From contig BFEA01000769.1 of NCBI GenBank assembly GCA_003427395.1, positions 22,810-75,748 on the forward strand: a stretch of 52,939 bases of DNA, in the 5' to 3' direction. Source of the DNA: Chara braunii. Taxonomy: Eukaryota > Streptophyta > Charophyceae > Charales > Characeae. Of this stretch, positions 21,615 through 32,532 are shown in pieces. Every line of letters starts with the position of its first letter. Positions within the stretch are counted from its first letter, which is position 1. The position numbers and the translations under genes were made by a program. A model generated the notes under the pieces. That model was not told the origin of the DNA and did no database searches. It saw nothing but the letters and a program-made list of their open reading frames with translations.

Positions 21615-22759
21615 TCATTTGGCCGTACGTCGCTTGTGCCTCGAGCCATGCCCATGTACCTCTTGACATTGTGGCCTCTGAATGTAGAGCCACCTGAAGC
21701 CTGCGAGTTCCGAACACTTCCATCCAAGACCCATGACCCGGAAGTCAACCATAGCACAAAATTCCTCCCACAATGTAGGGAGATAAGGCCGCAAGAAAAC
21801 CCCTCGCCTGAGATGCCGAAACTCAGATGGCTCGGTCACTGCCTCATAATCAATCTCTAAAGGTGAAATATACCTCTTGGCCAAATCAACCAGATCACTC
21901 CAACAAGAACCGTCTGTGAGGAGGAAGGGTACCGGAGGGTTGGGATAGTCAATGTAGAGCTTGGGTCTAAAGTTGCGGATCAACCTTATTCCACTCTCAT
22001 CAAGCTCTTTCTCTCTTACCTCAAGATACTTTGCTGCAGAGATCCAGACTGAATCATGGGTTTCCTTACCCTGCTTCACATAGAGTCTTAGGTCATGAAT
22101 GGTACTGCCTGCGAATCTGGTGAGGACAACAAAGATTGATAGACCCCTCTGACTGAAGCAAATGACACTGACGTATTGATACTGGATAGCATCCTTGAGG
22201 ACTATCCTGTTGAGACTGGCCAAGACTGATTCACTGACAGGGGATGGCTGAATTGCACTCATGGGCTGATGCTGGTCGTTGAAACTGGCGTTGTGCCCTT
22301 GGGTGCAAATACTGTCCGGCTGACACTTATCTCTGAGGGAAATGACAGAGACTGAATGCTGATTGGATTTTTAATTGAGACTTTCGAGTAGCTCGAATGA
22401 TTGAATGTTGCTGAATTGACAAGTCACTAAATGTTGTTCACTTAGTGGCGAGAACGCTGAAAGAACTGCAGGTCACGGGGTGGTATTCAAATAATTGATA
22501 TGCTGGTCGGGATGTATGTGCACCTTTGCGCTTACCTGAGCCTTGCTCGGGCCTGCTCCACCGTCTCTAGCAATGAGCCGACACTGTGCAGTTTGCCATC
22601 ACTATCATGGAACTGGAAAACATATTCGATATATTTCTGCTCTCTAATCCTAGTAACTGCACACTCCCTTAGCACCGGTTTGTTGAGTTCCATGTCCCGG
22701 ATTGCTTCTGTCTCCCAACACTCGTGTTTGTTTCGGTTGATGGTGCCTTTGACTACCAA
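21615..22759 (-). CDS. Two-exon hypothetical protein gene (partial, 5' end unsure)
   Basis: The downstream exon runs 22,332-21,615; its ATG-started part alone is 215 codons with no internal stop. An upstream open stretch, 22,759-22,536, ends exactly at a donor (CTCAG then GTAAGC). The downstream exon is preceded by a pyrimidine-rich acceptor (TCTGTCATTTCCCTCAG). Removing the 203-base intron joins the frames in phase: AG plus A makes one Arg codon, and the frame is open up to the 22,262 Met and beyond. The upstream part contains EYVFQFHDSDGKLHSVG and a Glu/Ala/Arg-rich helix. The downstream part contains LYVKQGKETHDSVW, KLYIDYPNPPVPFLL and a Trp-rich C-terminus. No transposon motif is present and I do not recognise the family. 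A TGA stands just before the upstream stretch, so either a further exon or an internal Met supplies the start. Confidence 0.6.
22333..22535 (-). other. Predicted 203-bp GT-AG intron
   Basis: Donor CAG|GTAAGC (exon edge at 22,536) and acceptor TTTCCCTCAG (exon begins at 22,332) are both close to the plant consensus, and the intron is AT-rich near its 3' part. The reading frame continues in phase across it. Confidence 0.65.
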
Positions 22760-22812
22760 TATCTCTGCCCCTCATGTTTCCTCTTTCCCTTGAGATGACA
22801 ACCTAGGAGCTG

Positions 22813-25800
22813 GGAAGACAGAGGGACGGTTAATAGTTTTAGCAGGGTCTGTACAGCAAGGGTGTAGCCTGTGAGGAGGACCCCCCCCTTTCCTCCGCTG
22901 TCCATCACTCCTAAACTTTTCTCAGAGCCGAACGAGTGATTATTAGGCGCTGACCTTAACTACCATATCATTCCAACCCATATCGTTAAACACATGCTGA
23001 GATAGTCCGGGATTTGTCTTAGGAGTGGATCGTCTGTCTGAGTACGATGTTGGTTCTTACCATATGGCTATGACAGAGATACATCAAGCCAGCATGAAAG
23101 CTCTCAGCATAGCCGACCTAGACGAGATAGCTCACATTTCGTTCTTCCCTTTGACTCAGGCTTGACATTTAATTTACACTCATCGGCACAAACCCGAAAC
23201 ACTGGGTCGGGCCTATATAGGGAAAGTCACTCTGAATGCAAGACGGGTTCAAACCTGGGTGACATAGTCACGTAAAGGGGACTAGTTCTTACTCAACTCC
23301 GTAACTTAGACCAGTCCCTTGGGAGCTCAAGTGTTCAATCTGCACTTTAGGATTTGTTGAAAACTTTGGGAGAGGCTCTGAGCCATGACTACTCTTGCAA
23401 CTTTGCCTTCGCTGCCCACAAACAGCATTTTGAGCGGCTGGGTACATCAGCAAAACATGAATAATTAGGGAAAGTCATGAAGTCTGTTTTAATTGACATG
23501 TATTCGTGACATACTCGGACTACGAGGCAGGCCCACAATATTTGTCATGACCCGCCCCTGGTCGCGTATCCCTCCAGTATCGGAAAGGGAGACCAAAAAA
23601 AGAACTGGAGCGTACTGAGATTTTATGCCTTGACAGTTGAACTTATCATGATGACATGTTGCAGGTGGGCTTTCGCGTCACCATTTCGGCCAGATTAGTC
23701 AGTCTCTAATCAACAATTTGAAGCATTGATCGCCACAAATATTAGTCCCCATCGAGAAAAAACTTGGCAATTAAATAAGTCATTTTTCTCAATTGTTGTT
23801 TCTGTTATTTGTGGCTCATTACTCCGTCTCTGTACTCAAAGAAAACATCCTAATTCATTCAATGTAGAGGGTTAGGCTGACAATCCGGCCAAATCACCGT
23901 GCACCCGAAAGCCTGCAAGACTGCCTCTGAGTTCTCGTAGGCGAGCCAACGCTTACTTGTCCACGTTCATTTGAACGCCCAAAGATCAGCACAGTCATAC
24001 ACTCGTACAATCATCTCATCTGTAAGTCGGTGCGATCGCACGTTCATACATGTGCGCGGAATGCTTATAATTCTTTGCAACCACACAATCATAACGATCG
24101 CACGACTAGCTAACACCGGGGTTGCAATTATAGCATAAAGCAGAGAGCCATCTCACACAAGCTCATCTCATTTTGCTCTCACCCCTGAGTTACCCTACAT
24201 TTTCCCGAACACCGACGACTAGCGGACCTCAGGCAAATTTTTATCTGTCGAAGTCTCGCGAAGTAACCAACACCCAATCGAGGATCTAATCCCCATATGA
24301 CACGAATTTAACGATTATATATGCGACCTTCCTCGTAGGGTTTTGTCTCTCGCCCATTAGCACTAGTCACGTGAGACATGGGGATCAAGTTGTCAGGCCT
24401 CTGAACTTTGTGGTCGGTCCTTTTCTGGGTGACAAAGCGGCTTACTGCTAAACTTCAATGGTAGGTCCAAGTCTACTGACTGACATAGAAAAGCTCAACA
24501 CTTTTAGCTCTTACCTTTTCACTTATAGAAGGGTCGAGGTTCAGTCCTCGTATAGAGAAACCGAACGCATAAAGGGGAGAAAGGTCAAGCGACGAAGAGG
24601 TTAGGTAGGCCAGGGTGGGAATGTATTTCCTTATCTTGCTTATCTGATCACACTCGCAACCCAGTGACATCATGCATCCAGGCTGATAGTTCTCTTCCCA
24701 AGTCAGCCAAGCCTCAGAGGTGAACCAAATGCCTATGATGGAGGTCTCTTAGTATAATCACTTGTTATTCGAGTGATGATATCAGATGAACCATCCAAAA
24801 AAAAAACACATCATCAATCTGTCTTCACCGCCTCGTCGCCAATTACCAGTTTCTATTCCAAGGGTTGTGCCTCACACCGCTTTGCATTAGCCACTAAAGC
24901 GGAAGCGTTAAGAGTGAAACCCAAAATCTGACCACCTTCCCTCATACCCCTGACAATTAATCTTTCGAGACTTGAGCCCACAAAAAGAGTCTGATCACCA
25001 GTGACTCATTCTTCCCCACTTTTGCATGTCCTCAAACACATCACTTCCACATGGCGTCTCTTTACACTGCCCGCTCCTGGCCTTTAGTTCTAGTCCGGAT
25101 AGTAGTAACTACCTTGAGCGCCCAACCTGGCTAAAATGTGCCTGAGGAATAGACGATCACTGACACTAGAATAGACCAGTGGCAAGTGGGAGGGAACAGA
25201 ACCTCGAAAGGACATTGACCACAACTCACAGATGTTTTCAGACTACGAAGGAGACAAAAGCTCAGTTGACTCCAGGCACCAACTGAGCACGCAAGTTTCG
25301 CGCGTCTCTCCCTCACAAAATTTGACTCTCTACCCCCATGCGTAACACTAGTTCTTTACATAGTTGTCTGCCCATTCCAGCCTTACCGAGACAAGAACAA
25401 GCCTTGGAAAGACGAACCAAGAGGAAACGTAGGTGACGTCAACACCTCAGTCACACGCGTCATCTTACACGAACCCCACGCGATGCCTTAGTCTGGAAAC
25501 TTACACTCGCCGCTAGCACTCCCTTCACTCGAAGTCTTTTCTGTCAGAGCTCTTGTTTGAGGTTTCTCCACGGGTCTCTCTTGATACATGCCTACTTCAT
25601 ATTTCTCCCGCAATGAGTGACGTCAACAGGGTCATCCATGCATTTTCCTCACAAGAAACACGAACTCACTAGTAGAGCCCTCCTCATGACATAACTCACG
25701 ACGAGCAACGTGCCGCCAGGATGGCGACGAGCGACCTGCAGCAGACTCAAGCTTGGAATATCGGAGCATAAATGGCAACGAAGGGTTTCATCCTCCCTCA

Positions 25801-26253
25801 CAGACCCCTTCTGTAATCGACAATGGCTGCTCGAATGTGACCACTTGACATCAACGAACAAAGGACAAGCCTGTCTTCGCGCATCGTCTCTTCGAGCAGA
25901 AAACTGCGATCACTCTTCTTTCTTTTGTCCCTACCCCTCAAGCACAGTTCCACCTTTCCACGAGAATACTGACTCGTCTCCTGATCTTGGTTGACTGCGC
26001 GTCATCGCCTTCTCTCACTGAATGTTCTCCGCTCCTGTCTTCTTGTAAACTGCCTTCACCTTCTCACAATACCTCTCACACCGACTCTAACTGTGACCAA
26101 GATGGGCTTAAGATCGTTGTCGGCACGCGAGGTTCTCCGCTATCACGGGAGCTGGCATGGCGTCTCGTTAGTCACTTGCTGGCTGGCGTGAGCGCGCGCG
26201 CGGAGCTTTCCGCCCAGAAGAGAGGACATAGCGTCCACTGACGAAGACTCGAA
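22813..26253. other. No recognised gene
   Basis: A strong acceptor-like tract (CCTCTGTCTTCCCAG, minus strand, near 22,815) lies just upstream of the two-exon gene and could end a further intron. Otherwise I see only short ORFs and no repeat units shared with the rest of the window. Confidence 0.4.
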
Positions 26254-26357
26254 CCCCCCCCCCCCCCCCCCTCTTCTGGCCTCTTCCTACTCCATCCTCC
26301 ACCCAGATCACTTTTCCAATCCACCCCCCCCACCCCCCCCCCCCCCCCCCCCCCCCC
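26254..26357 (+). repeat. Two poly(C) tracts
   Basis: Eighteen C at 26,254-26,271 and twenty-five at 26,333-26,357, with a seven-C run just before the second. The opposite strand is poly(G), which can form quadruplexes, and such tracts are prone to length error in assembly. Confidence 0.9.
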
Positions 26358-26595
26358 TTTTCAATGCTCCACACCTGGTGACCACTATCTCGCGTGACCA
26401 AATTCTTGCATAAGTGATTGGCGTCAACCATAGCTACTCTGTACACCGCCATGCGTTCTCACACTCTCTCCGTCGGTAGGGCACTGTTCGCCTGATCACC
26501 CGTGAACCACCCAGGCCTCCGTTGACCTGAGCCTCTCCCCTCTCTCATTCTCATGCGTGATTGCCCCGCGCTTTCCTGTCACTACCCCCTTGGCC

Positions 26596-27000
26596 TTAGT
26601 CTCGTCGTCCTCGCGAGTTGGCTTCATGACCACTTTCCACACGCTCGACGGGCTGGTGGTCCCGTCGCCACTGTTCCGGATCGGTCCAGGGCAGCATTTC
26701 TGCCGCGCTGATTTCGCTCTCTCCCCAGGAGTCCCGGTCCAGGTGCACCTGCTCTTTATCAACAGTGTCGGTAGAGGTCTCAGCCTCGTGGTAAGCGACT
26801 GTCACCTGGACTTCAGCAGTGACGCCGTCTCACCTGCACCTCCGCTTGGCTCTGTCTTTTGCTTTGGTCACGACCGCCTGCAGTTTCTGATCCGCTCTCA
26901 TCTCTGCCTCCCTAGCTCCTTCCACATTGATCTTCAATTTTGCCTCGTCTCCCCCGTCATAGTTGAGCATAGTGGTGATCCAAGGGCCCTCCCCGGACAT
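26596..27000 (-). pseudogene. Short decayed coding fragment, unknown family
   Basis: From ATG 27,000 a minus-strand frame reads 56 codons to a TGA, then stays open for 78 more codons to 26,596. It includes MLNYDGGDEAKLKINVEGA, a Lys/Arg/Ala-rich helix (QAVVTKAKDRAKRR), then EVQVTVAYHEAETSTDT and WGESEISAAEMLPW. The TGA could be a decayed CGA codon. It might equally be a donor site, since CAG|GTGAG spans it. The mixture of helix and acidic sequence would fit a retroelement accessory or Gag-like protein. The overlapping plus-strand ORF (26,557-27,051) looks like its shadow. Confidence 0.45.
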
Positions 27001-28885
27001 CTGCCTCCAGCGTGTAAGGAGGTTTCAGCAGTCCGGGCTATAGCCATGTAGAGCCATGGTCGTGCGCTTCCCGGGATAGTCTCGAGCTTGGTACTTGGTA
27101 TACACGCACGCAAACAACCCACACTAGCCCCCACTACTCTACCTTCCTGCCTTAGACCAGCGGCGTCAACGCAGAGAAGTAGCTTGCGAGCACCCACTGA
27201 CTGGTAGCTAAACAGTTAACCCCTCTCCCCTTAGTAGGCTCTCCCCCTACCACGATCCCTGTGTTTGGAACGAGGGGCTCAACTAGCTTTTAAAGTTCAG
27301 CATACTAGCAATCCGTAATTCAGAAAATAACAAAATAGAATAAGTTAAAATAAAATAAAGTAAAATGAAATGAAGAGAATGAGAGGCCAATCCTCAACAG
27401 TCGTAGCGCCAACAGGGCTTTATGTTGTCAACCACTAGTTACTTCGTGCCCTTTGTGAAGCAACCACAGGTTCGACACGGCGGTCCCATACGGGATACTG
27501 ATGGGCGTCCTCAACCCTTCTAAACATGCCTTTGAGCTACCCCTGACGGGTATCCGCCTCCAATGGCAAGGAGGGGCCTTATGACCTCCCATGGGAGTTG
27601 ATAAGCCTCCTACCAAAGCGGTCGCGGGTTGCCCCTCTTTTGGGGTCCTGCGCCAGGAATGGAGGAAACACGAAGGGCCAGGCCATTCTAGGCCACCAGT
27701 CCTTAGTCACGGTTCGAAAATGAACCGTTCGTTTCCCCGAGAAGTGACCGAAAGAAAAATTAAATAAAAGAAATACGTAATAATAATAGTAATAATAACA
27801 GAGAGGGGACAACGACGCTTCAAAATTCTCTTGCGCTGCTACATCACTAAAGCCATCAGACCCCGAGACACAAAAGCATCGATCCAGGTCTAGGCACGGA
27901 TTTGAGGCTCCGCGTTCAACACCCCCCCTTTCCTTTTCCTTTCCTTTTCCTTTCCTATTCTCTGTATTTCTCTTTTACTGACAGTGACCGTCACCACCAC
28001 ACCTACCCCATAACCCAACTGGGGCTCGATGTGAAGTTCAAAGTCACTGCTCCAGACTTTCACTATCCCGCCCCTGAGCGGGCCCTACGGGTGTCATGGC
28101 CACAAGCTAGCAATGCTCATCTGCACAGGGCACCGAGCTTGCGTGGACCGACGGTAAACCCAATGATGCTACCAGTGGGGCCGACCGGACCAGTCCCGCA
28201 GTGAAGTATAATCCAAAGGATCTGATACACCACCGTAGTTCTATGAGTTTGTCTGGTATGCAGCGGAGGGCCGTGACACCACACCCTCGGACACCACGCC
28301 CAAGCAAGGGGCCCTTTTACATGCCCAGTTGGGCGACGTACATATATAACCAAGGATCCGCAATGTGATGAAAAGGACTGAATGGACAATGCAATGCTAA
28401 TAGAATCTCAACAAGCAGTGTACATCCTGATACATACAAAAATGGTGCTTTATAGCGCAGTGGAAGACTTAGATATAAGTCCTGACCTGATCGGGACTGA
28501 CCTCTCTCACGTAGTACAAGATAGCGCAGAAGAATGCTAGAACACCAATGACTAGCCCAATCAATGTCGCAATACAGACCAAACATACATCATCCTTATC
28601 ACAAGGTGGGAAGGGGCCTGGCGCTACACACAGGAAGAAGGCGCCAGGTCCAGACCATACACAGATGAAGAGGAGGGGATCAAACGAAGAAGAGAGGGGA
28701 GACGGGAATGTCGATAACACCAAGTCTTCGGTACAAGTCCCAGACAATCCCTCGCCAAATGTCTGAAGTCCAATGTCGAGTCTGGATCCAAATGTCACCA
28801 AGCTCTCTCGCTCTCGTAGACAGCTGATGCAGTGAAGTTAGGTAGTGAGAGGGTGAGAGGGAGATGGTGGACTGAGAAGATGAAG

Positions 28886-28890
<5 letters not shown>
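27001..28890. other. No recognised gene
   Basis: It contains A-rich sequence (27,320-27,370) and a C-rich CCTTTTCCTTTCCTTTTCC tract near 27,930. Near 28,981 and 29,052 there are CAGGTAAGT-like words on opposite strands, but no exon could be tied to them. Confidence 0.4.

Positions 28891-28891
<1 letters not shown>

Positions 28892-28978
<87 letters not shown>
28892..28978. repeat. (CT)n microsatellite, ~87 bp
   Basis: It is an almost uninterrupted CT repeat with one CCCT interruption; a shorter relative lies at 29,082-29,101. The Ser-Leu and Arg-Glu ORFs here are translations of the dinucleotide repeat. Confidence 0.95.
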
Positions 28979-28979
<1 letters not shown>

Positions 28980-29424
28980 GTGCCAGGTACTTACCTGTGA
29001 AGAGGGCGATGTGCTGCAGGTACCTCGAAGACAAAGCTGGAGCTATGGGGCTGCAGGTAAGTCTCCCTGGCCTCCGCCCAATCTCTCTCTCTCTCTCTCT
29101 CCAGTACTACTCCAGCTCCTATTAGCGCCTAACGCTGAAGACTACGACAGCGCTCCTCCAGAGTGATGCTGCCGAATCCTAAAGACTACCTCCTACCTCC
29201 TGAACTGCACGTGAAGCCTGGGAAGTCCCTATGAACTACCCGCAGCTTGCAGGGCGGACCAGTCTTATATAGTGCTGGCCCGTCCAGGAGGCTACTCTTG
29301 CCAATGCCAAAACGTGCCAGACCCTTGCGTTGAAGCTCAAACAAGGGTTGTCTTGAAAACAGGTCCAAAATGGCCTGGCCTAAAACCCTGGTCTGGTGCC
29401 TGAGTTTCAGGGCAGGTCGATCTC

Positions 29425-29625
29425 ATGAGGGCCTGAAAATGGCCCTCCATTTCAGGCTGAAAAGACTCAGGGCCGGAAAGGCCCTGTTTTAGGCCAAAAC
29501 GACACAGGGCCTGTAGGCCCTTGTTTTCAGGCTTTCAGGCTGAAACGCGATATAGGGCCTGTAGGCCTTTGTTTTCAGGCTTTCGGGCTGAAAACGACAC
29601 GGGCCTGAAAATGGCCCGTGCAGCC
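29425..29625. repeat. Cluster of short GGCC-based palindromes with a 48-bp duplication
   Basis: Five hairpins occur within 200 bases: GGGCCTGAAAATGGCCC twice (29,430 and 29,606, the first with GGCCCT), AGGGCCGGAAAGGCCCT near 29,470, GGGCCTGTAGGCCC near 29,509, and GGGCCTGTAGGCC near 29,557. The last two belong to a tandem duplication with the shared word TTGTTTTCAGGCTTTC. Each ends in TTTCAGGCTGAAA-like inverted words. No gene is seen. Confidence 0.75.
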
Positions 29626-30638
29626 TGTTGCTGGCACAACATGAAGTCAGGCTGGGTCGAGGGCAAAGCTCACGATCTGAAGGTGGAACCTGGATGCGGG
29701 TGCGACGTGGAGCCGAAGATACCCGCTTGACTTGCATCTTGCATTCATAGCGTGTGAGAACATCTGGAGCTGTTGCTTGGAGTTCTGCACGGGTCAACCA
29801 ACGGTCAGCTTTGTGAGTGCAGTACGCAAAGTGTACCAAGTACTCGGTTAGCCTGTTGCCATGGCGTCGCTGGGAGATGATGTTGCCGACCTCTTGAAAA
29901 CCGTTGTCGAGCGCATCGGTCCGACACTACTCAAGGGCAGCGCGGGACCCTCCCGGCCGCGTCACGCAGGAGTCGGTCTAAATCCTCGTCGCGATACATA
30001 CATGGAGCTTCCGCAAGCCGCTCCGGCCGAGTGCGCCAGCCATACCTCTCGTGAGCCCCTACGACAGGATAGGGCCTACGCGAGGCACGACTTACCTCCA
30101 CCTTAGGGGAGTTGTCACCTCCCTTCGTTGGGCGTACCCCCGCCGAGCTACCAGTCCACAGTACGAAAGTTAATCAGTTGCAATCGCAGAGGTGGACCAG
30201 CCGAGGGCGTTTCTCGTTCGCTGTAGCATAGGGGGTACGCGCGGTACTACGCGTCTAACGGACCCGCATGCGAACTGACTTCTTGGGGGGCTGAGGTCCC
30301 AAGCGCGACTCGTCGCCAATCGACTATGACGTATCCCATGCGCCACACGCACACCACTATAAGGAACATAAAAAGATACAAACACACATATACATACATA
30401 TACGAGACAACACAAAACAAACAACACGACAACGCTCCTAGCCCCTCGGTAGCCATCCCATAACTATCCGATGCGGAATTCAGATAGGCGTTTGCGCGCG
30501 AAACTTAGTATAAACTCGCGTGGTTGCAGAGCCTACTCATATCGACTCGCAATGCAAACGTGCGCAAGCAGTCGTAGTGATGGCATACTATGTAGTGCCC
30601 ATAATTAAGTGGTCCCCCGTGGATCCAAGTACCGCTTA

Positions 30639-30811
30639 TGACACTCAAGTGTCAGACTCGAAGTATCGTGAGGGTCTACTCCCTCACGATATTGCACGGC
30701 TGAAGGAGTAGCCGTGCGACCGCTGTGAGACCTCAGGCCTTTGGCTTGAGTGTCTCGGCAGGCGGGGCGAATAGGCTCTGCGCGGGGGGAAATTCCTTCC
30801 ATGCAGAGCCT
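30639..30811 (-). repeat. Run of four perfect hairpins in the LTR leader
   Basis: TGACACT-CA-AGTGTCA lies at 30,639-30,654. ATCGTGAGGG-TCTACT-CCCTCACGAT lies at 30,665-30,690. GCACGGCT and AGCCGTGC (8-base loop) lie at 30,694-30,717. AGGCTCTGC and GCAGAGCCT (21-base loop) lie at 30,773-30,811. All arms are perfectly complementary. They fall about 75 to 250 bases downstream of the TATA box, in the expected 5' leader of the retroelement RNA. Confidence 0.85.
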
Positions 30812-30886
30812 AGGGCGTGGGATGTCCTGGACAAGGACCTCGAATCCCGACCCAGGACCAACGTCCGACTAAGAACTCAGAAAAAG

Positions 30887-30894
30887 TATATAAT
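30887..30894 (-). promoter_or_regulatory. TATA box of the LTR
   Basis: The minus strand reads TTATATAC about 85 bases inside the LTR start. This is the expected place for the U3 promoter. Transcription would run toward lower coordinates through the hairpins and the conserved R-U5 part. Confidence 0.55.
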
Positions 30895-30977
30895 CAAGAG
30901 GCTGGGGTTTTTTGCCTATCTCAACCCCTATCTACCCCTTAATACGCTAGCCCCTTGGGCCATGTGAACTTCCGACA

Positions 30978-31690
30978 TATGCACACACATATATACATAT
31001 ACAAGGGGGGATAAGTATGTGACGATCACTTCTCACAATCACAGTGAGGCTCCTCACAACCATATGCATGTGTGTGATCGCAGGCAGTCAAATCCAAAAA
31101 TCTGAACCACAGAACATACCTGCAATTACATCAAGGAATCAGACTAGGTCCACACACTACACGGAGTCAACCCCAACCACTTTCCATACTCATACCCCTT
31201 GCTTTAGCCATACAAGCCCCAACCTCCAGCCAACCAACCATAATTAAATACTCAGTACCTTTGTTAAATGGCCATTCAATAAAAGTCCGGGTGAAACCTT
31301 AACAAAACAATAAAGATCATCAGGGCTAAAGCCTTTTTGGGTTGAGTATTGAGGGTAAATTGGAATTGAGTCGTAAACCGACGAATCGGCAACCGATCTG
31401 TTATCAGTGATAACAGAAGATGATCCTTGTAGGATCAAGCTGAATCTAGCCCAAAATCCTGAATCGACCCGTTCAAGAAGACCTGTAACACAAGATAGGC
31501 CAATCCCCAAGCTAAAGTCTACAAGTTCATAGAAAATAATCTCCATATCACGACCTCACCCAAATCACTCTAATTAACTAGGCCTAAACCTACCTTTAAG
31601 CAGGTGCCAAGCAAAGGTAGACCCTAGCATAACCTTCTTTACATGGAGTGGATCTCCCAAGAATTGCCACCTGTCAATTATAATCTAACT
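30978..31690. other. No recognised gene
   Basis: AT-rich at first (ACACACATATATACATATAC), then unique sequence with only short ORFs. Confidence 0.4.
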
Positions 31691-32250
31691 CCTCTAAACT
31701 CGAAAAATTTTGGCAGCGCTTCCCGTAGGAAAAGTGTCGTCGCAGAATTTATACTGGCCAAAAAAATCAAACTTTTGGATTCCAGAAAGTCAAAATTTGT
31801 CTAATTCCCTGATTTAATAAAAATTTGGGCAACACTTCCTTTAGAAGGGAAGACTTTCCAAATTTATACAAAGTCGGATATGACCTCAAACATAAAGTCT
31901 GAGTTCTTGTTAAGACAAAATCTTAACCAACTCCTTAGATTTGTAGAAATTTCGACAGCGCTTCCCATAGAGAAAGTGTTCTTCCAAGATTTATACAAAG
32001 CTAAGTTTAGAATCTGAAATGAATTTGATCCTTCAAGGACCAATTTTGTCTAACTCCCTGAATTAGTAAAAATTTGGACAACACTTCCTTTAAAAAAGAA
32101 GGCTCCCTTGATTCTTACTAAGTCAAAAAAACAACAAGACCGGATCCTGAAGAAGACAAAGTATTGACCAACTCCTTGGTTTTGTAGAAATTTCGGGAAC
32201 GCTTCCCGTAGAGAAAGTGGCTTACCAAGATTTATACAAGACCAAGTATA
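31690..32250. repeat. Five diverged ~120-bp tandem units
   Basis: The consensus AAATTTSGRCARCRCTTCC followed by a YKTAGA-like end places CTTCC at 31,719, 31,835, 31,961, 32,084 and 32,202, steps of 116 to 126 bases. Each is preceded about 30 bases earlier by AACTCC and followed by ATTTATAC or a variant. Odd units read GCGCTTCCC and even units ACACTTCCT, suggesting a two-unit higher-order repeat. The CRCTTCC...AAGTG part can form a small hairpin in most units. No coding potential is seen. Confidence 0.85.
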
Positions 32251-32532
32251 AAATAAAAGATCCCAGAAAATGCAGAAATTGATCTAAGTAAAAAAAATCT
32301 TAGCTCAGAAAATGCAGGAATTGAAACTAACTCCTATGGCTCTAGCACGTGGCGAGCAACTAAAGCAACTATCTATCAACTGAAACTCAGACTAAGTAGT
32401 GACATCACTCAGTCACATGCAGGCCAACCCACAAAGGTAAGTGCTCTCACCATCCCCAAATCAATTTAGCAAACAATAGTTCATAGTCTTTCAATGATTT
32501 ATCCCCTTATACCCAGCTTACATAGGGCATAA

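Larger units (their letters stand above)
29905..30977 (-). repeat. LTR of the TGTCGAGCGC family, probably solo or rearranged
   Basis: It starts TGTCGAG and can end at CTTCCGACA, giving matching inverted tips TGTCG/CGACA and a length of 1,073 bp. Its first ~309 bases match 49,719-50,029 with about a dozen differences by eye (about 96%). The latter abuts a primer site on its left, so both are minus-strand LTRs. Here no primer site, polypurine tract or clear target duplication is visible (flanks ACCGT and TATGC). It could be the displaced 3' LTR of the 40-50 kb element or a separate solo LTR. It carries a TATA box and a hairpin run, listed separately. Confidence 0.75.

Noticed and set aside
26557-27051. 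164-codon plus-strand ORF
   Set aside because: It lies antisense to a minus-strand fragment with more protein-like composition and has no recognisable domain.
28795-29125. Arg-Glu and Ser-Leu repeat ORFs
   Set aside because: They are translations of the (CT)n microsatellite.
29861-30106. 81-codon plus-strand ORF starting MASLGDDVADLL
   Set aside because: Most of it is the LTR sequence read on the strand opposite to the element; the openness is not shared with the 49,719 copy upstream of the LTR edge.
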